Shown here: piece after piece, positions 10,263 to 21,505 of the stretch
Layout of the letters: every line of letters begins with the position of its first letter
Position numbering within the stretch: the stretch's first letter is position 1
NCBI GenBank assembly: GCA_963682025.1
Contig: OY821519.1
Span: 107,368,099 to 107,432,098 of the forward strand
Reading direction: 5' to 3'
Origin: Cordilura impudica
Lineage: Eukaryota; Arthropoda; Insecta; Diptera; Scathophagidae
DNA length: 64,000 nt
Program-made: the position numbers and the translations under genes
Notes under the pieces: model-generated
What the model was told of the DNA's origin: nothing
What the model saw: the letters and a program-made list of their open reading frames with translations, nothing else
Databases searched by the model: none

Positions 10263-12806
10263 ATATTGTTGAAACGAAATATTTTTATTGTTGTTGCTAA
10301 TGTCTGTATTAAAAAATTCTTTTGCATAATAACATTTTAAAATAATTAGTACAAATTTTAAATATGTATACTGATACCCTGCACAATAAGTTCCGGGAAA
10401 GGAAATCAATTGCCAAAATAATCAAATGGATATGGTTTTATATGAGTTTGATATTGATATTTAGTTAACCATACGGAGCAAAACGAATCAACCACTTGTT
10501 TTTTTATTTTTTATTAGTTTTTAAATCGAATGCTACAGACAGCAAGTGTCAGCTGTTACTTAGAGGAATAGGTTATCTTTATTGCTACAAAACAATTGTT
10601 GAATGCAGTTTCGATGACAATTTTGTCTTCCTTATCTTTCGCAATTGCCCTTCAGCTGAACAACATCTTCATACATTTTTATACATTTTTATAACTTAAA
10701 ATTTCTGTATAAATTTGACAAGCCGTATAGGCTTGAGAAGAACTACCCTTTTTGTGTGGCGTAAATATGAAAAAAAGCATATATAACAGTTTCGCTTGAC
10801 TTAAAGTCTCTAGACGAAATTTTTATACAACACTTGTCAAGCTTTGTAAATCTTGCTTATAATAATCTTATAGCATCTCCCACCGCTCTACAAAGTGATA
10901 CAATTAAATATATTTTTATCCAGCAAAAAAAAAAAAAAACTATACAAAAAGGGGCTTCATGAATTATAAACATGGCAAATATTATAAATTGGCCACAGAA
11001 GAGACAAACCAGACAATATATTTCTTGTTGTTTTTCTGTTTATTGTGGGGAGCATTTAATACATTCATAAACATCTACGTGTCCAGACTAACAAGACAGA
11101 TAACAGTTCCCCATTTTGGTATAGGAAAATTCCCAATTGTTTTATTTTCTATTTATAAGTAACAAAAAATAAATTATTATTTAGAACCTTAACTACCCCT
11201 AATACAAATATCTTTGATATCGATCATTACCCCACTTACCAAAAATAGGATTACTGTCCCCCAAGTTCATTTCATCGTAATTTGGGAAAAACATCATGAA
11301 AATTTCATTACCGAGGCTATAGTCAGTTGTTGCCTCTATCCGTTAAAATATTCACGCTACTTAATACATGGATACATTGTTTTAATACTTTTTTAAATCG
11401 CATTTTAGCCATCAATCACAACATTAACTTTTTTTTGAGAAATTCTGATAATTTTATAAAACTTTGAAATGTCATATTTTGGAGCTCACTAAAGACAGTG
11501 GTTGGAGAATACCATAAAAGTGGTAAAAGATTCTTGGCAAGTTTGTTGAGGTTTGTGGGTGTGAGGAAATTGACAAGTTGATTCTATTTGTTAGAGTAAT
11601 AAACTTTTAATAAAATAATTATATCATTTCCATATAAAAAGATGCACAAGATATTAAGCTAATGTAAACAATACACAAAAATTATTAATGTGACATACGA
11701 TAAACATTTGCACTAAATACTATAGCACAATGTGATCTGTTATTTTTTAAAGCTTATATAAATATTTTAACATCTTTCTAAAACAGCATAGTTTTTGCTC
11801 GACTTGACCAATTATGCTGTGTTATAATTCCATGAGAAATTTTAATGTAATTAATTTTTTATTGATACAATTATAAAGAAGTGCATATTATATGCATTTT
11901 TATAACCCCAATATTTCGAGTAAGAAAGGAAAAATGTAGTTAAATATTTTTGAGATTAAAAGCTGTGCCTTGTCTGTCACATTACATAATAATTCCTTTT
12001 ACTATAATTTATTTTAGAATTCATGTCTGTAATATGCTTTATTAATAAGCTAGCTCATGTATTAACTACAGACAACTGCTGTTTCTTATTTATCATACAA
12101 CCGATTTCAGAGGTTTTCTGTGTTTCACAAACAGCCTTTAGAATGATATGTTATAGTTTTTATGTCTGTTACGACTATCCTTTACCCCTAATTATTAATA
12201 AAAATAATACTTTCTCACTTTTTCTAATGGTAAATAAATATGTTGTTCAGGTCCTCCTACATAATTCTGTATATTTTTATTAACAATGAAAATCTTTTAC
12301 ACAATAATATTGGATTAGAAAGATCTCTGAATAACATGTCTGTTACTACGGAATTACCGTGTAACGTCATGTGTTTCGGTAATGGTTTTAGATCTTCAAA
12401 CGATCAGATCTCAGCTATATTTGGTGATGTCATTTTTAAATAAATAGTTTTTTGTCATATAGTTGTCGACTGAAAATATGTAAAGGTTCAAAGTGCATGT
12501 GAATCTCATATGGCAACAATGCACTAATATAATATACTAAGGCCAACATTTTTACATACATATATTCGAAGAAGTTGTGAAAGTCGAAATGGCTTTCAAA
12601 GCTCTCAGTGCTTCGACTTGTATTACCTCATTAGATTCTTAACGGTGTCTATGAAGTTGTCTTTCGAGTTAACTTAATTGTCAGAAGTACCACATTGCTT
12701 AACTTCAGCTGAGTTGTGGGCCCTTAATTCTGGCCTCTTCTGACGAATAGCTATACGCAAGTGACGCATTACACTAAGATAATATTACTTGTTAACAATA
12801 CGGCCG
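10263..12806. other. unassigned intergenic DNA
   Basis: Two and a half kilobases with no recognised coding sequence. Open frames are under 90 codons and lack motifs. A 15-base A run is at about 10,926. The region just left of 12,800 is less AT-rich (CGGCCGCGGCG) and holds the Transib target site. Confidence 0.35.
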
Positions 12807-12965
12807 CGGCGCAAAGTGGACCTTTTGACGAGAAGGCGGTGAAAAATCTATAACTTTTGATTGGATTGGAATTTTGATATGCGGTTTTTTTTTTTTGTTT
12901 GGTAGGTGAGACTTTAGCCTTTAAGTTTTGCTATAGGACGTAATTCTCGACCGAAAATAAAAAAG

Positions 12966-14066
12966 TTACGGAGGGTTTAAAATACATTTTCATTTGTAGT
13001 TGAATTTTTGTACAAAAGTGAAGTGTTAAAAGGTAAAAAAAAGTTTTTTTTTTAATATAATGTCTTATTTTTTCACTTTATTTTACAACTAATACTTTTT
13101 AACAATTCTTTAAGTTAATTTTTTCAGAAAATATCAAACTTTGGCCCCCGTAAACTTTTTAGTCCTAATGTGCACAAGGGCCAAAGGTTGTTTTTTTTTT
13201 TTTTTTTTTTTTTTTGAAAGATCCCGAATTAAAATATAGTTTATTAAGCAGCGAACGTAAAAGTTACCTTATATTGGTTCAAGATAGAGAAGTTTCAATG
13301 TAAAACTCGTATGTTTTTGCTTTAGTTAAATTTTTTTTTTATTGTCTTTTTAGATATTTCTATATAAATTTTTATGGTAAATTTCTGAAATATAACAATT
13401 TTTATTGTAAATTTACAAAATATATAAATTTTTAAATCAAGACAATTTTTTAGCTATATAAAAAAAAGTGTAACTTATTGTTAGTGTAATGAAACAGTAC
13501 TTTAAATCAACCAATTTTAGTAAAAATTTCTTCTAAATAGCCTTGATTTTCATCTTCTAGAAGTTGTTTAGCTTCTTCGTCTAATTCAATAGAGGTAGTT
13601 TTCCATTTTTGACGAATGTGATAAGGTCTTCATTATTACAACATCTGGACATTTTCCTTGTGTTGTGCTCGCGAAAGAATCTGTAGTCTTTGTTCCTTTT
13701 TTCTTGCGCTTCTTCAGATAGATCTCCTATTGGTAGCATATTGCTTTGAATTATTTGTTCCCCATGGTACAAAATTTTATGAACTGTGGATGGCATATAT
13801 CTCCAAGAGTATTTTTCATTATAAAGAATAGCTGTTTTATTGGCGTACTCTCCAAATTTTTTTGCATTTATCTTTCGGCTGCATGCTAGAACTTGTAATA
13901 TGATTTTGAATCGTCTTATTAGTTCATGATCTACACCTGTGGTAGATGCTGCAGTTTCCAGATCGGAAAAAATCTCCTTGCAGTATTTCCATCATTTTTG
14001 TTTCTTTCCCTTGTTTTGGTTGGTCGATTACGAGGCCTAGCTGTAGATATTTTTGTTGAATTTGTT
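12966..14066 (-). pseudogene. Transib transposase C-terminal region, first copy
   Basis: Duplicate of 15,140-16,216. The readable piece (13,581-13,796) contains MPSTVHKILYHGEQII, then LPIGDLSEEAQEKRNKDY and HNTRKMSR, matching the C-terminal part of Transib transposases. The acidic run SEEAQE is where the third catalytic acidic residue is expected. The copy keeps this stretch in frame, whereas the second copy is frameshifted in it. Left of it lie 3' non-coding sequence with a long T run (about 13,189-13,216) and the transposon end. The two copies differ at many positions and by small indels, so the duplication is not recent. Confidence 0.75.
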
Positions 14067-14080
14067 ATACCCTATACCAC

Positions 14081-14215
14081 AAAACAATTTATATTCCGAG
14101 AATTATTTTTTGCACAGAAGCCAATGTTCCTTATGGCTTTTGTGATGCCTCTAAAGCACCATATGAAGCCGTTGTGTATTGTCGCAAAATATCATTAGAA
14201 GGCGACGTATTTACA
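14081..14215 (+). pseudogene. possible BEL/Pao-type RNase H fragment
   Basis: In one plus-strand frame near 14,090-14,200 the translation includes PYGFCDASKAPYEAVVYCRK. The GFCDAS...Y.AVVY pattern resembles the start of the RNase H domain of BEL/Pao retroelements. Only about 45 codons are recognisable and no other pol domain is present. It could be a chance resemblance to a related Ty3-type RNase H. No LTR is visible nearby. Confidence 0.4.
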
Positions 14216-14370
14216 AACATTTTCATGATCTCGATTCCTGGGTAGGAACTGTGTGCTACCTTTCTTTGGCTCAACTGTTTGAGTATTTAATACCTGTAAT
14301 GACAAGAAATCTAAGAGATATTATTTACTGGTTGTCATCACATACCACTAAAAAGAAAAATCTAATCTAA

Positions 14371-15139
14371 AACAAGTAGGAAAATTATAGTCGGTCTAGA
14401 CCAACTATACGATACCCTATACCATGCGTTTAGAGACCCTATCTCTTAGGCCCAACTAACTGGACATAGAAAATAAGCAAAAACCAAATTTGAGTGGGAT
14501 TTTTATTAATTTTTTTGGCTGCAGATATGAAAAAGTTCATATCGGATGCTATATCTATATAGGGACTTGGTCCAAAAATGGGCCAATCCTGATCATGTTT
14601 GGTAAAGTCTCTTGTATTTTGCAAAAATATATACAAACAAAATTTGAGAATAATCAGTGCAATATTTTTGTTTTAATAGATTTAAGTGAAGAGCGGGAAG
14701 CAGTCTATATGGGGCCAAAGGGATCATTTTTGGACTACTCATTAATGGATGTAATGAATGCATACAAACCCAATTTGAGTAAGATCTATATGACAATTTG
14801 GATCTTATGGCAATTTATGTCGATTTCATATGGGTAATTTGTATGGGGGCTAGGTCTGAACATGGACCGATTCTCACCAATTTCAACAGCGTTCATCCCA
14901 TGGCTGATAGAAGCTTATGTACCAAATTTCATCAAAATACACTCATATTTGCGACCTGCAGTTTGATTACAAGCTGTACATGGACACACAGACGGACGGA
15001 CGGACGGACGGACGGACATTGTTAAAACAACTCAGAAAGTGATTCTGATTCGATCGGTATAATTAAAGAATATTTTTGGTTGTTACAAACAGCAGCACAA
15101 AGTCATTATACCCAAACCACATAGTGGTATAGGGTATAA
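14371..15139 (+). mobile_element. family A copy 5, full length
   Basis: Complete copy close to copies 1 and 9, with a long GACGGACG tract (about 14,992-15,016). The palindrome carries one change (CTAGACCAACT). Its right end abuts Transib sequence at 15,140. Confidence 0.8.
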
Positions 15140-17684
15140 TTACGGAGGGTTTAAAATACATTTTCATTTGTAGTTTAATTTTAGTACAAAAGTGAAGTGT
15201 TAAAAGTTAAAAAAAGGTTTTTTTTAATATAATGTCTTATTTTTTCAGTTAATTTTACAACTAATACTTTTTAACAATTCTTTAAGTTAATTTTTTCAGA
15301 AAATGCCAAACTTTGGCCCCCGTAAACTTTTTAGTCCTAATGTGCACAAGGGCCAAGCTTGTTTTTTTTTTTTTGAAAGATCCCGAGTTAAAATATAATT
15401 TATTAAGCAGCGAACGTAAAAGTTACCTTATATTGGTTCAAGATAGAGAAATTTCAATGAAAAACTCGTATGTTTTTGCTTTAGTTAAATTTTTTTTTAT
15501 TGTCTTTTTAAATATTTCTATATCAATGTTTATGGTAAATTTATGAAATATAACAATTTTTATTGTAAATTTACAAAATATATAAATTTTTAAATCAAGA
15601 CAATTTTTTAACTGTATAAAAAGAAGTGTTACTTATTGTTAGTGTAATGAAACAGTACTTTAAATCAACCAATTTTAGTAAAAATTTCTTCTAAATAGCC
15701 TTGATTTTCATCTTCTAGAAGTTGTTTAGCTTCTTCGTCTAATTTAATAGAGGTAGTTTTCCATTTTTGACGAATGTTGGACATATATGGATCTGGACAT
15801 TTTCCTTATGTTGTGCTCGCGAAAGAATCTGTGGTCTTGTTCCTTTTTTCCTCCGCTTCTTCAGATAGATCTTCTATTGGTAGCATATTGTTTTGAATTA
15901 TTTGTTCCCCATGGTACAAAATTTTATGAACAGTGGATGGCATATATCTCCAAGAGTAGTTTTCATTATAAAGTATAGCTGTTTTATTGGCGTACTCTCC
16001 AAATTTTTTTTGCATTTATCTTTCTGATGCATGCTAGAACTTGTAATATGATTTTGAATCGTGTTATTGATTCCTGATCTACACCTGTGATAGATGCTGC
16101 AGTTTCCGGTTCGGAAAAAAATCTCCTTGTAGTATTTCCATCATTTGTGTTTCCTTCCCCTTGTTTTGGTTGGTCGATTACGAGGCCTAGCTGTAGATAT
16201 TTTTGTTGAATTTGTTTTTTTTTTTGCTTTTTTTTCTTCATTTTCTTTGTTTTTTCTCACTATTTCGCCTAACGGACCAAATTTCAAATCATAACCCAAT
16301 TTAAGAATATGCTCCATGAAACGTATTCTAGCATGAAGAGGGGACGTTCCAAATTCGTAGGCTTCCATAAAACTATCGTCTTCTGGTGGGGTTGGCTTAA
16401 TTGGCTTGATGTCTTTTGGCATATAATGCAGCTTGACATCGACTTTATTCCAGTTACAGCTTGTGCAACTTTTCCATCAATCATTGTGAGACACATTTTA
16501 AAATGTATTTCAATGTCTTGGTCATCAAATTTAAATATTACTGGTTGAAGTTCCTGAATTTGATCTTTTATTTTTTGAACTTCTTCAGTTATGACATCTT
16601 TGGTTTCCTTTTTGAATGCAAATTTTATTGGTCTGCAATACTTTGTTGGAGAAGGAATTTCATTTTTCCATATATCAATTTCTGTTGCTCTACTAGTTGA
16701 CGGCTCTAAAACGCTATACCTTTTTGTTAAGCGCAATGGAACGAAAGATACCTTAAATAAATTAGCATCTGATGAATTTTCGGCATTAAATTGCTTGTAT
16801 TGTTTCTGGCCAGAGGATCCGTCACATCCCCATTTAGAAATTAAAGTAATGCTGCCATTACCAATTTTTTTTAAATGATCAGTATCAAGCGTATTTAGCA
16901 ATCATTCAGCAGTATGTTCAAGGAGATCTTGCAATTTTATTTCTGCTGATGTTGAAGTGACACTAATAGCAGATTGTGAAGGCAAGCATTCTTTTTTGGC
17001 AGAAAATAAATCTCGATACTCTGGAAAAATCCCACAATTCTTATCATTGTTTCGCTTCCGCAATTCCTTATGTTGATTTTTGGTCAATTTCAAATCCAAA
17101 AATAGGGCGAACGCTTCTTCCGGCGTAAATTTCTTATCTTCAATTGATGTAGGAATGCTTTTCGAAATCCTCTTTGTGAGCTTTGGGCTCGCTTCTACTA
17201 TTTTTTCAATTATTTCAATTTTATTTTTTTTATTTTGGGTTGGTTGAATTTGGTGCAAAAATGAATCCTTAATAATTCTTTGAGAAATTTCTTCGTTGAT
17301 ATTCTCCAGCTTGCGCCTTCGAGATCTTTCATTACATCCGTCAATTGGTTTTGCTGGTCGACCCTTTTTTTCACTTTCGTTGCCAGTTGTAGATGCACTC
17401 TCAAAAATAAGTTCCTTTATTAACCAGTCTTGGTAACGTTTGTACATCTTTGCCTTGCTATGAGAGCATTCAATGTACCGTCTTTTCAAATTCGATGCAA
17501 AATTAATAATTTTTCCTTTGTGCATTTCAATGTCTTCTAGCTTACAATTCTTAAAGAAGTTGTTGCTTACTATGTGCAAAATTACATCGTCTACATCACT
17601 TCGTTGAAAATAAATATCTGCCAGATCTCTGTAACAGTACTTAGCCATTGCACAAATTGTAATGAATAATAATTGTGGAAACAT
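15140..17684 (-). pseudogene. Transib transposase, second copy, N-terminal to C-terminal, frameshifted
   Basis: Read leftwards from 17,684. The first 260-codon frame ends at a stop (16,902). The next frame (16,901-16,284) carries SKWGCDGSSGQKQYKQ, the WGxDGSSGQ motif holding the first catalytic Asp of Transib, and later IHFKMCLTMIDGKVAQ followed by SCIICQ, which matches the second-Asp/zinc region shared with RAG1. Frameshifts then lead through GTSPLHARIRFMEHIL, the NDGNTTRRFF stretch, and MPSTVHKILYHGEQII to LSEEAEEKRNK. At least one stop and three or more frameshifts make it non-functional. The 5' non-coding part continues to 18,759. Confidence 0.85.
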
Positions 17685-18054
17685 TATTATAAATACTCTT
17701 TCTTGCAGTTATGTAAAATAAAAATTTTTATATTTTATTACCACTTGTAGAAGCATAAAAAACCCACACCCTAACCCCTTTTAAAAGGTGAGGCATACCT
17801 GCTCATATCTTAAAGGGCTATGTCGCAATAGTTTTTTTTTTACCATTTACCTGTTGTTTAAATTGTTTCCCATTTTGACAGGTATTTAAACTATATAACT
17901 CTAATTCAGACTTTTAATGTTTTTGAAAGATACCTATGTAAACGTACCTGTAACAATTAAGCGCATTATATCTCAACCCTTTTTTTTTATAAGTATATAA
18001 CAACTCCTGACAACTCTACCGACACGCAAAAAAATACACCTCGGTGCACCAACT

Positions 18055-18207
18055 TTTCACAACACTCAGACGGACGGACGGACATCGTTTAATCGACTCA
18101 GAAAGAGTTTTTAAGTCGATCCGTATAATAAAAGATGGATAAAGGTCCAATATTTTTGGCAGTTACAAACATCACCTCAAACTTAATATCCTAACCACAT
18201 AGTGGAC
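18055..18207 (+). mobile_element. family A fragment (3' third) in the Transib 5' region
   Basis: Contains CACTCAGACGGACGGACGGACATCG, then TCGACTCAGAAAGAG, AAAAGATGGATAAAGGTC and AACCACATAGTGG, in consensus order. It stops before GGTATAGGGTATAA. Its left edge is at about 18,055; the remaining two thirds are missing. Confidence 0.65.
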
Positions 18208-18764
18208 AACTTTTGTATTCATAAATTTTGCAGAAAATATCTAACCTTGGGTCAGAAAAATTGTTCTGGTGCACACGGGCGGAAACTGGTGGGTGTATAA
18301 TGGGGTATAGGAGTGTTGGGGAGGGTTCGGACTATTTTTCTGACTGTTTTTGACTGGCAGGAGTTATGCTCTATTAAGTAGGAGATTTTTGGAAAATTTG
18401 GACCTTTTTTTAAAAATTTTTTTTTAAATTTCGGAATGACTCACTGATTTTACATTTTTAACATTAATAGGTTGGAAGCCACAAAATTATACCAAATTTA
18501 TATCACTTCAAAATCTTTTAAATGAAAAAAGTTACAGTCATTCAAAAATAAAAATTTACAAAGAAATTTTTAATTTTAGCAAAATACTGAGAAAGCCCAT
18601 TTTCGAAGACCCTGTTCGCTGTGATATGAGATAGAGTCGCAATTTTTTGGCTCCCGAGGTTTACTAGTATTTACTTTCAAATGAGTAACATAACTTTAAA
18701 ATCAGTAACAAAAAAAAAAAATGATTTTTGGCCGCCTTCTCAAAATATGGTCCACTGTGCGGCG

Positions 18765-20035
18765 GAAGGAAAACTGAAGAAATTTTTAACATGACCGTGT
18801 TTTTAGCGATTTTTGCGCGAGCTTTTCGCTTGATTTGACAGTTAATTTGTGGATTGTGGGCAGAGGTCAAGGTCCTATCAGTCTTAGTCATGACGCTTTT
18901 TGAAAAATTTAATGTTTTAGGAATCAATCGAGATTTCATTCCAAAATATCTCTTCAAATGGTGATCACAGATTATATTCAAATGTCAAGTGTCTCAGTGA
19001 AATCTATATGTATCGGGCGCCATAACTCAGCACGAAATCTATGATTTCACGCATGCTATTTATAGTCAATTTTATGTTTGCAAGTGTTTATATCACTTGT
19101 AACACTTAACGACATTTGTATTCGATATTGCATGGCCTTTTGTAAAATCCGTAACGTTTCGGCAGTGAAAATGCAATTCCACTTACAAAATTTTAATGCA
19201 ACTTTTTTCTTCAACAAAATCAGACATTGTTAAAATCGCAATTTGAAGTTGCTGACATGAAATTCGACACAGTTCTTAAAAACAGTATATGCATACTGTA
19301 TATTTGCCCAGATGTGTATATCCATTTTCGAGTCCAGTACTAAAACCTTTATTATGTTTTAGTAAAAAAAGATAATGAAATAAATAATTAAATATCGGTA
19401 CAAAATATCAATCTCCAGCTTTTTTGTCCTTTCAAAAACTGTTTGATTTATGATTAATCGGCAAGCGATTTTTGAAAACGGAAATATTCACTGGGTTCTC
19501 AAGTGCGGAAGATATTAGGGGTGGAGTTTAAATTCGCTGTCCAATTAAGAAAAATAAAATGCTAGCTGCTACAAGGATGATTACGGCCAATTCCTAACAA
19601 CTTTTAAAAACCGAAGTCATAACTGCCAATCTACATAACTTGACCTTAAAAATTTGTTGCACTTTCAATCTCGGATCGGCCAACACTATTGCATGAAATT
19701 TTTCAACATGTTTATATGTATTATCGTCAATGATAGTGCAGAATACCCATAGTGCTTATCGAACTTTGAGTGGTGTTAAATTGTCCCAAAATATAAATTT
19801 TTATGGGAACTTGAAATTCACTTGTATCTGTTTTTGTGAAAATGACCGAGGTTGCATGCTTTGAATAACTGCCCAACACGAGCTTAATGACGAAACTTGA
19901 TATATTTGACGGTACTCTATTAATGCGTGATGTTTAACGTGAACAGTGTTCATTTTTATTACGTACGAGGGAAGTGTAATACGTCAATTGCTTTTTAGAT
20001 CCATATCTCATATCTATCACTCAACATAGTACCTA
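18765..20035. other. unassigned intergenic DNA
   Basis: Somewhat less AT-rich than its surroundings but without a recognised protein motif or repeat. Confidence 0.35.
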
Positions 20036-20735
20036 ACAGTTATTTTTTCCTTTCACCAAGTAATCAATAAATATTATAGCACGTGCATTCCAAACAACGC
20101 TGTCCATTACCTATCCAGCCGATTGTTGGGTCTTTGGCCGCCTTGGTCGGCATTCGCACGCGCGTAACACCTCCGCATACTGTCTATTGGCCTCCGGTGT
20201 ATAACAATGAATCCATGTCTCATCCTCTGTCATAAATCAATGTTAAAATACAGTTGAATTTACTTCAAACATCTCCAAAGCATACTTTGAATCATGATCA
20301 CGTTTCAGTTTTTTTTTAGCTGTTAAAAATCGCGGCACCCATCGTGCAGAAAGCATTTTCATACTTAATGATCATATAATGTATGCCGAATTTACTCTAT
20401 TGATATCTCTATGACGCCAGCAATCTCACGCACTTTAACTTTTCGATCATCCAATACAACCTGATGTACTTCTTATACGTTATCTTCAGTAACTGCCTCA
20501 TTTGGACGACCAGGACGATCTGCATCAATCGTGCTCGTACAACCAGGTTTGTATTGGGAGTACTATCTTTTGACAATTGAGTATGATGGAGAAAATTCAC
20601 CATAATGTTTACCAATCCATTCTTTGGTTTGAACAGTAATCCCACAAAATAACAATGTTTAATCAAAACACAAAACTCTTTGCAATCTATTTTTTTCTCA
20701 AAGCTTAAAAGCAGCATCATTTTTATAACGGTATC
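20036..20735 (-). pseudogene. mariner transposase relic, C-terminally truncated
   Basis: On the minus strand, starting near 20,720, the translation runs through KEFCVLIKHCYF (mariner N-terminus), a decayed helix-turn-helix/GRP region, then RWVPRFLTAKK-like and DETWIHCYTPEANRQ-like sequence carrying the DETW catalytic motif, and on to SVFWNARAI near 20,080. The C-terminal third with the last catalytic Asp is absent. Several frameshifts and stops are present. It is closely similar to the relic at 29.5-30.4 kb, in the same orientation, so both come from one mariner lineage. Confidence 0.75.
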
Positions 20736-21203
20736 TTTTTTCTAATTAATGAAATGTCACGACAGTTTTACACAATTTTTCTAATAACTGGCCCTGCTGA
20801 ATAAACAGAAAACATTGTTACTTGTTACGCCATCTTTATGCTAGGCCACGGACTTTTCACTCCATATAGATATCTTAAAACAAATTTAAGTGATTATCTT
20901 AAGACTACTTTTTATGGGAGCCGGGAAAATATGGTACGTTACTTATATTATGGCTAACAACGAATATTGTGACCAAACCAAGATGCAACACATTCTCGAA
21001 ACCTAACTAGCATATGGCAGCAAATCAATTGTATGGTTCGACAATCATGGTACCTCGCATATACGCATGAAGGATTTTTTCTTAGATAAATAGTCAGGAA
21101 CCTCATTTTATCATGAATACATATCTGATTATGTTGGAAATTATCATAAATTTCTTTGTGATTTTCACCAATGATCGAACTGGAGATAATTAAAGTTAAA
21201 AAG
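20736..21203. other. unassigned DNA between mariner and family A
   Basis: May contain mariner 5' non-coding sequence near 20,740-20,880, but no matching terminal repeats were found. Nothing else recognised. Confidence 0.35.
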
Positions 21204-21505
21204 AACAATTATGAAAATTATAGTCTGTATAGACCGATTATACGATTATACGATTATACGATACTCTATACCGTGCGTTGAGAGAGCCTATCTCTTATGC
21301 CCATCTAATTAGGTATAGAAGATAAGCATTAATAAAATTTTTGTGGCATTGCTATTAATTTTTTGTCTTCGGATATAAAAGTGGTTACTTTGTTTTTGCA
21401 AAAACATATACAGACCAAATTTGAGAAAAATTTGTGCAATATTCTTTTTTTTTTTTTTATAGATTTAAGTGAAGAATGGGAATTAGCTTCATATAAAACT
21501 ATTAA

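Larger units (their letters stand above)
14065..15139. mobile_element. composite insert in the Transib, bounded by family A ends
   Basis: This 1,075-base segment starts TTATACCCTATACCAC and ends GTGGTATAGGGTATAA, so its outer edges are inverted family A termini. Inside are a short inverted family A tip, a ~290-base stretch with a retroelement-like RNase H fragment, and a complete forward family A copy. It is flanked by the two copies of a 1.1 kb Transib segment rather than by a short target duplication. Confidence 0.7.
12807..18764 (-). mobile_element. Transib transposon (RAG1-core relative), degenerate, with both ends and 5 bp TSD
   Basis: The element spans 12,812-18,759. Left end: CAAAGTG, then 23 bases, then AAAAATCTA. 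Right end on the minus strand: CACAGTG, then 23 bases, then AAAAATCAT. The two ends share GGACC, TTTTGA and GAGAAGGCGG in the spacer. Both flanks are CGGCG (12,807-12,811 and 18,760-18,764). A 5-base GC-rich duplication, a CACNNTG-type heptamer and a 23-base spacer to an A-rich nonamer are the published Transib signature. The transposase reads on the minus strand in broken pieces. The element also contains a 1.1 kb internal duplication around an insert and a family A fragment. Confidence 0.85.

Noticed and set aside
16309..16878. Plus-strand frames of 79-95 codons at 16.3-16.9 kb
   Set aside because: Antisense to the clearly recognisable Transib transposase frame.
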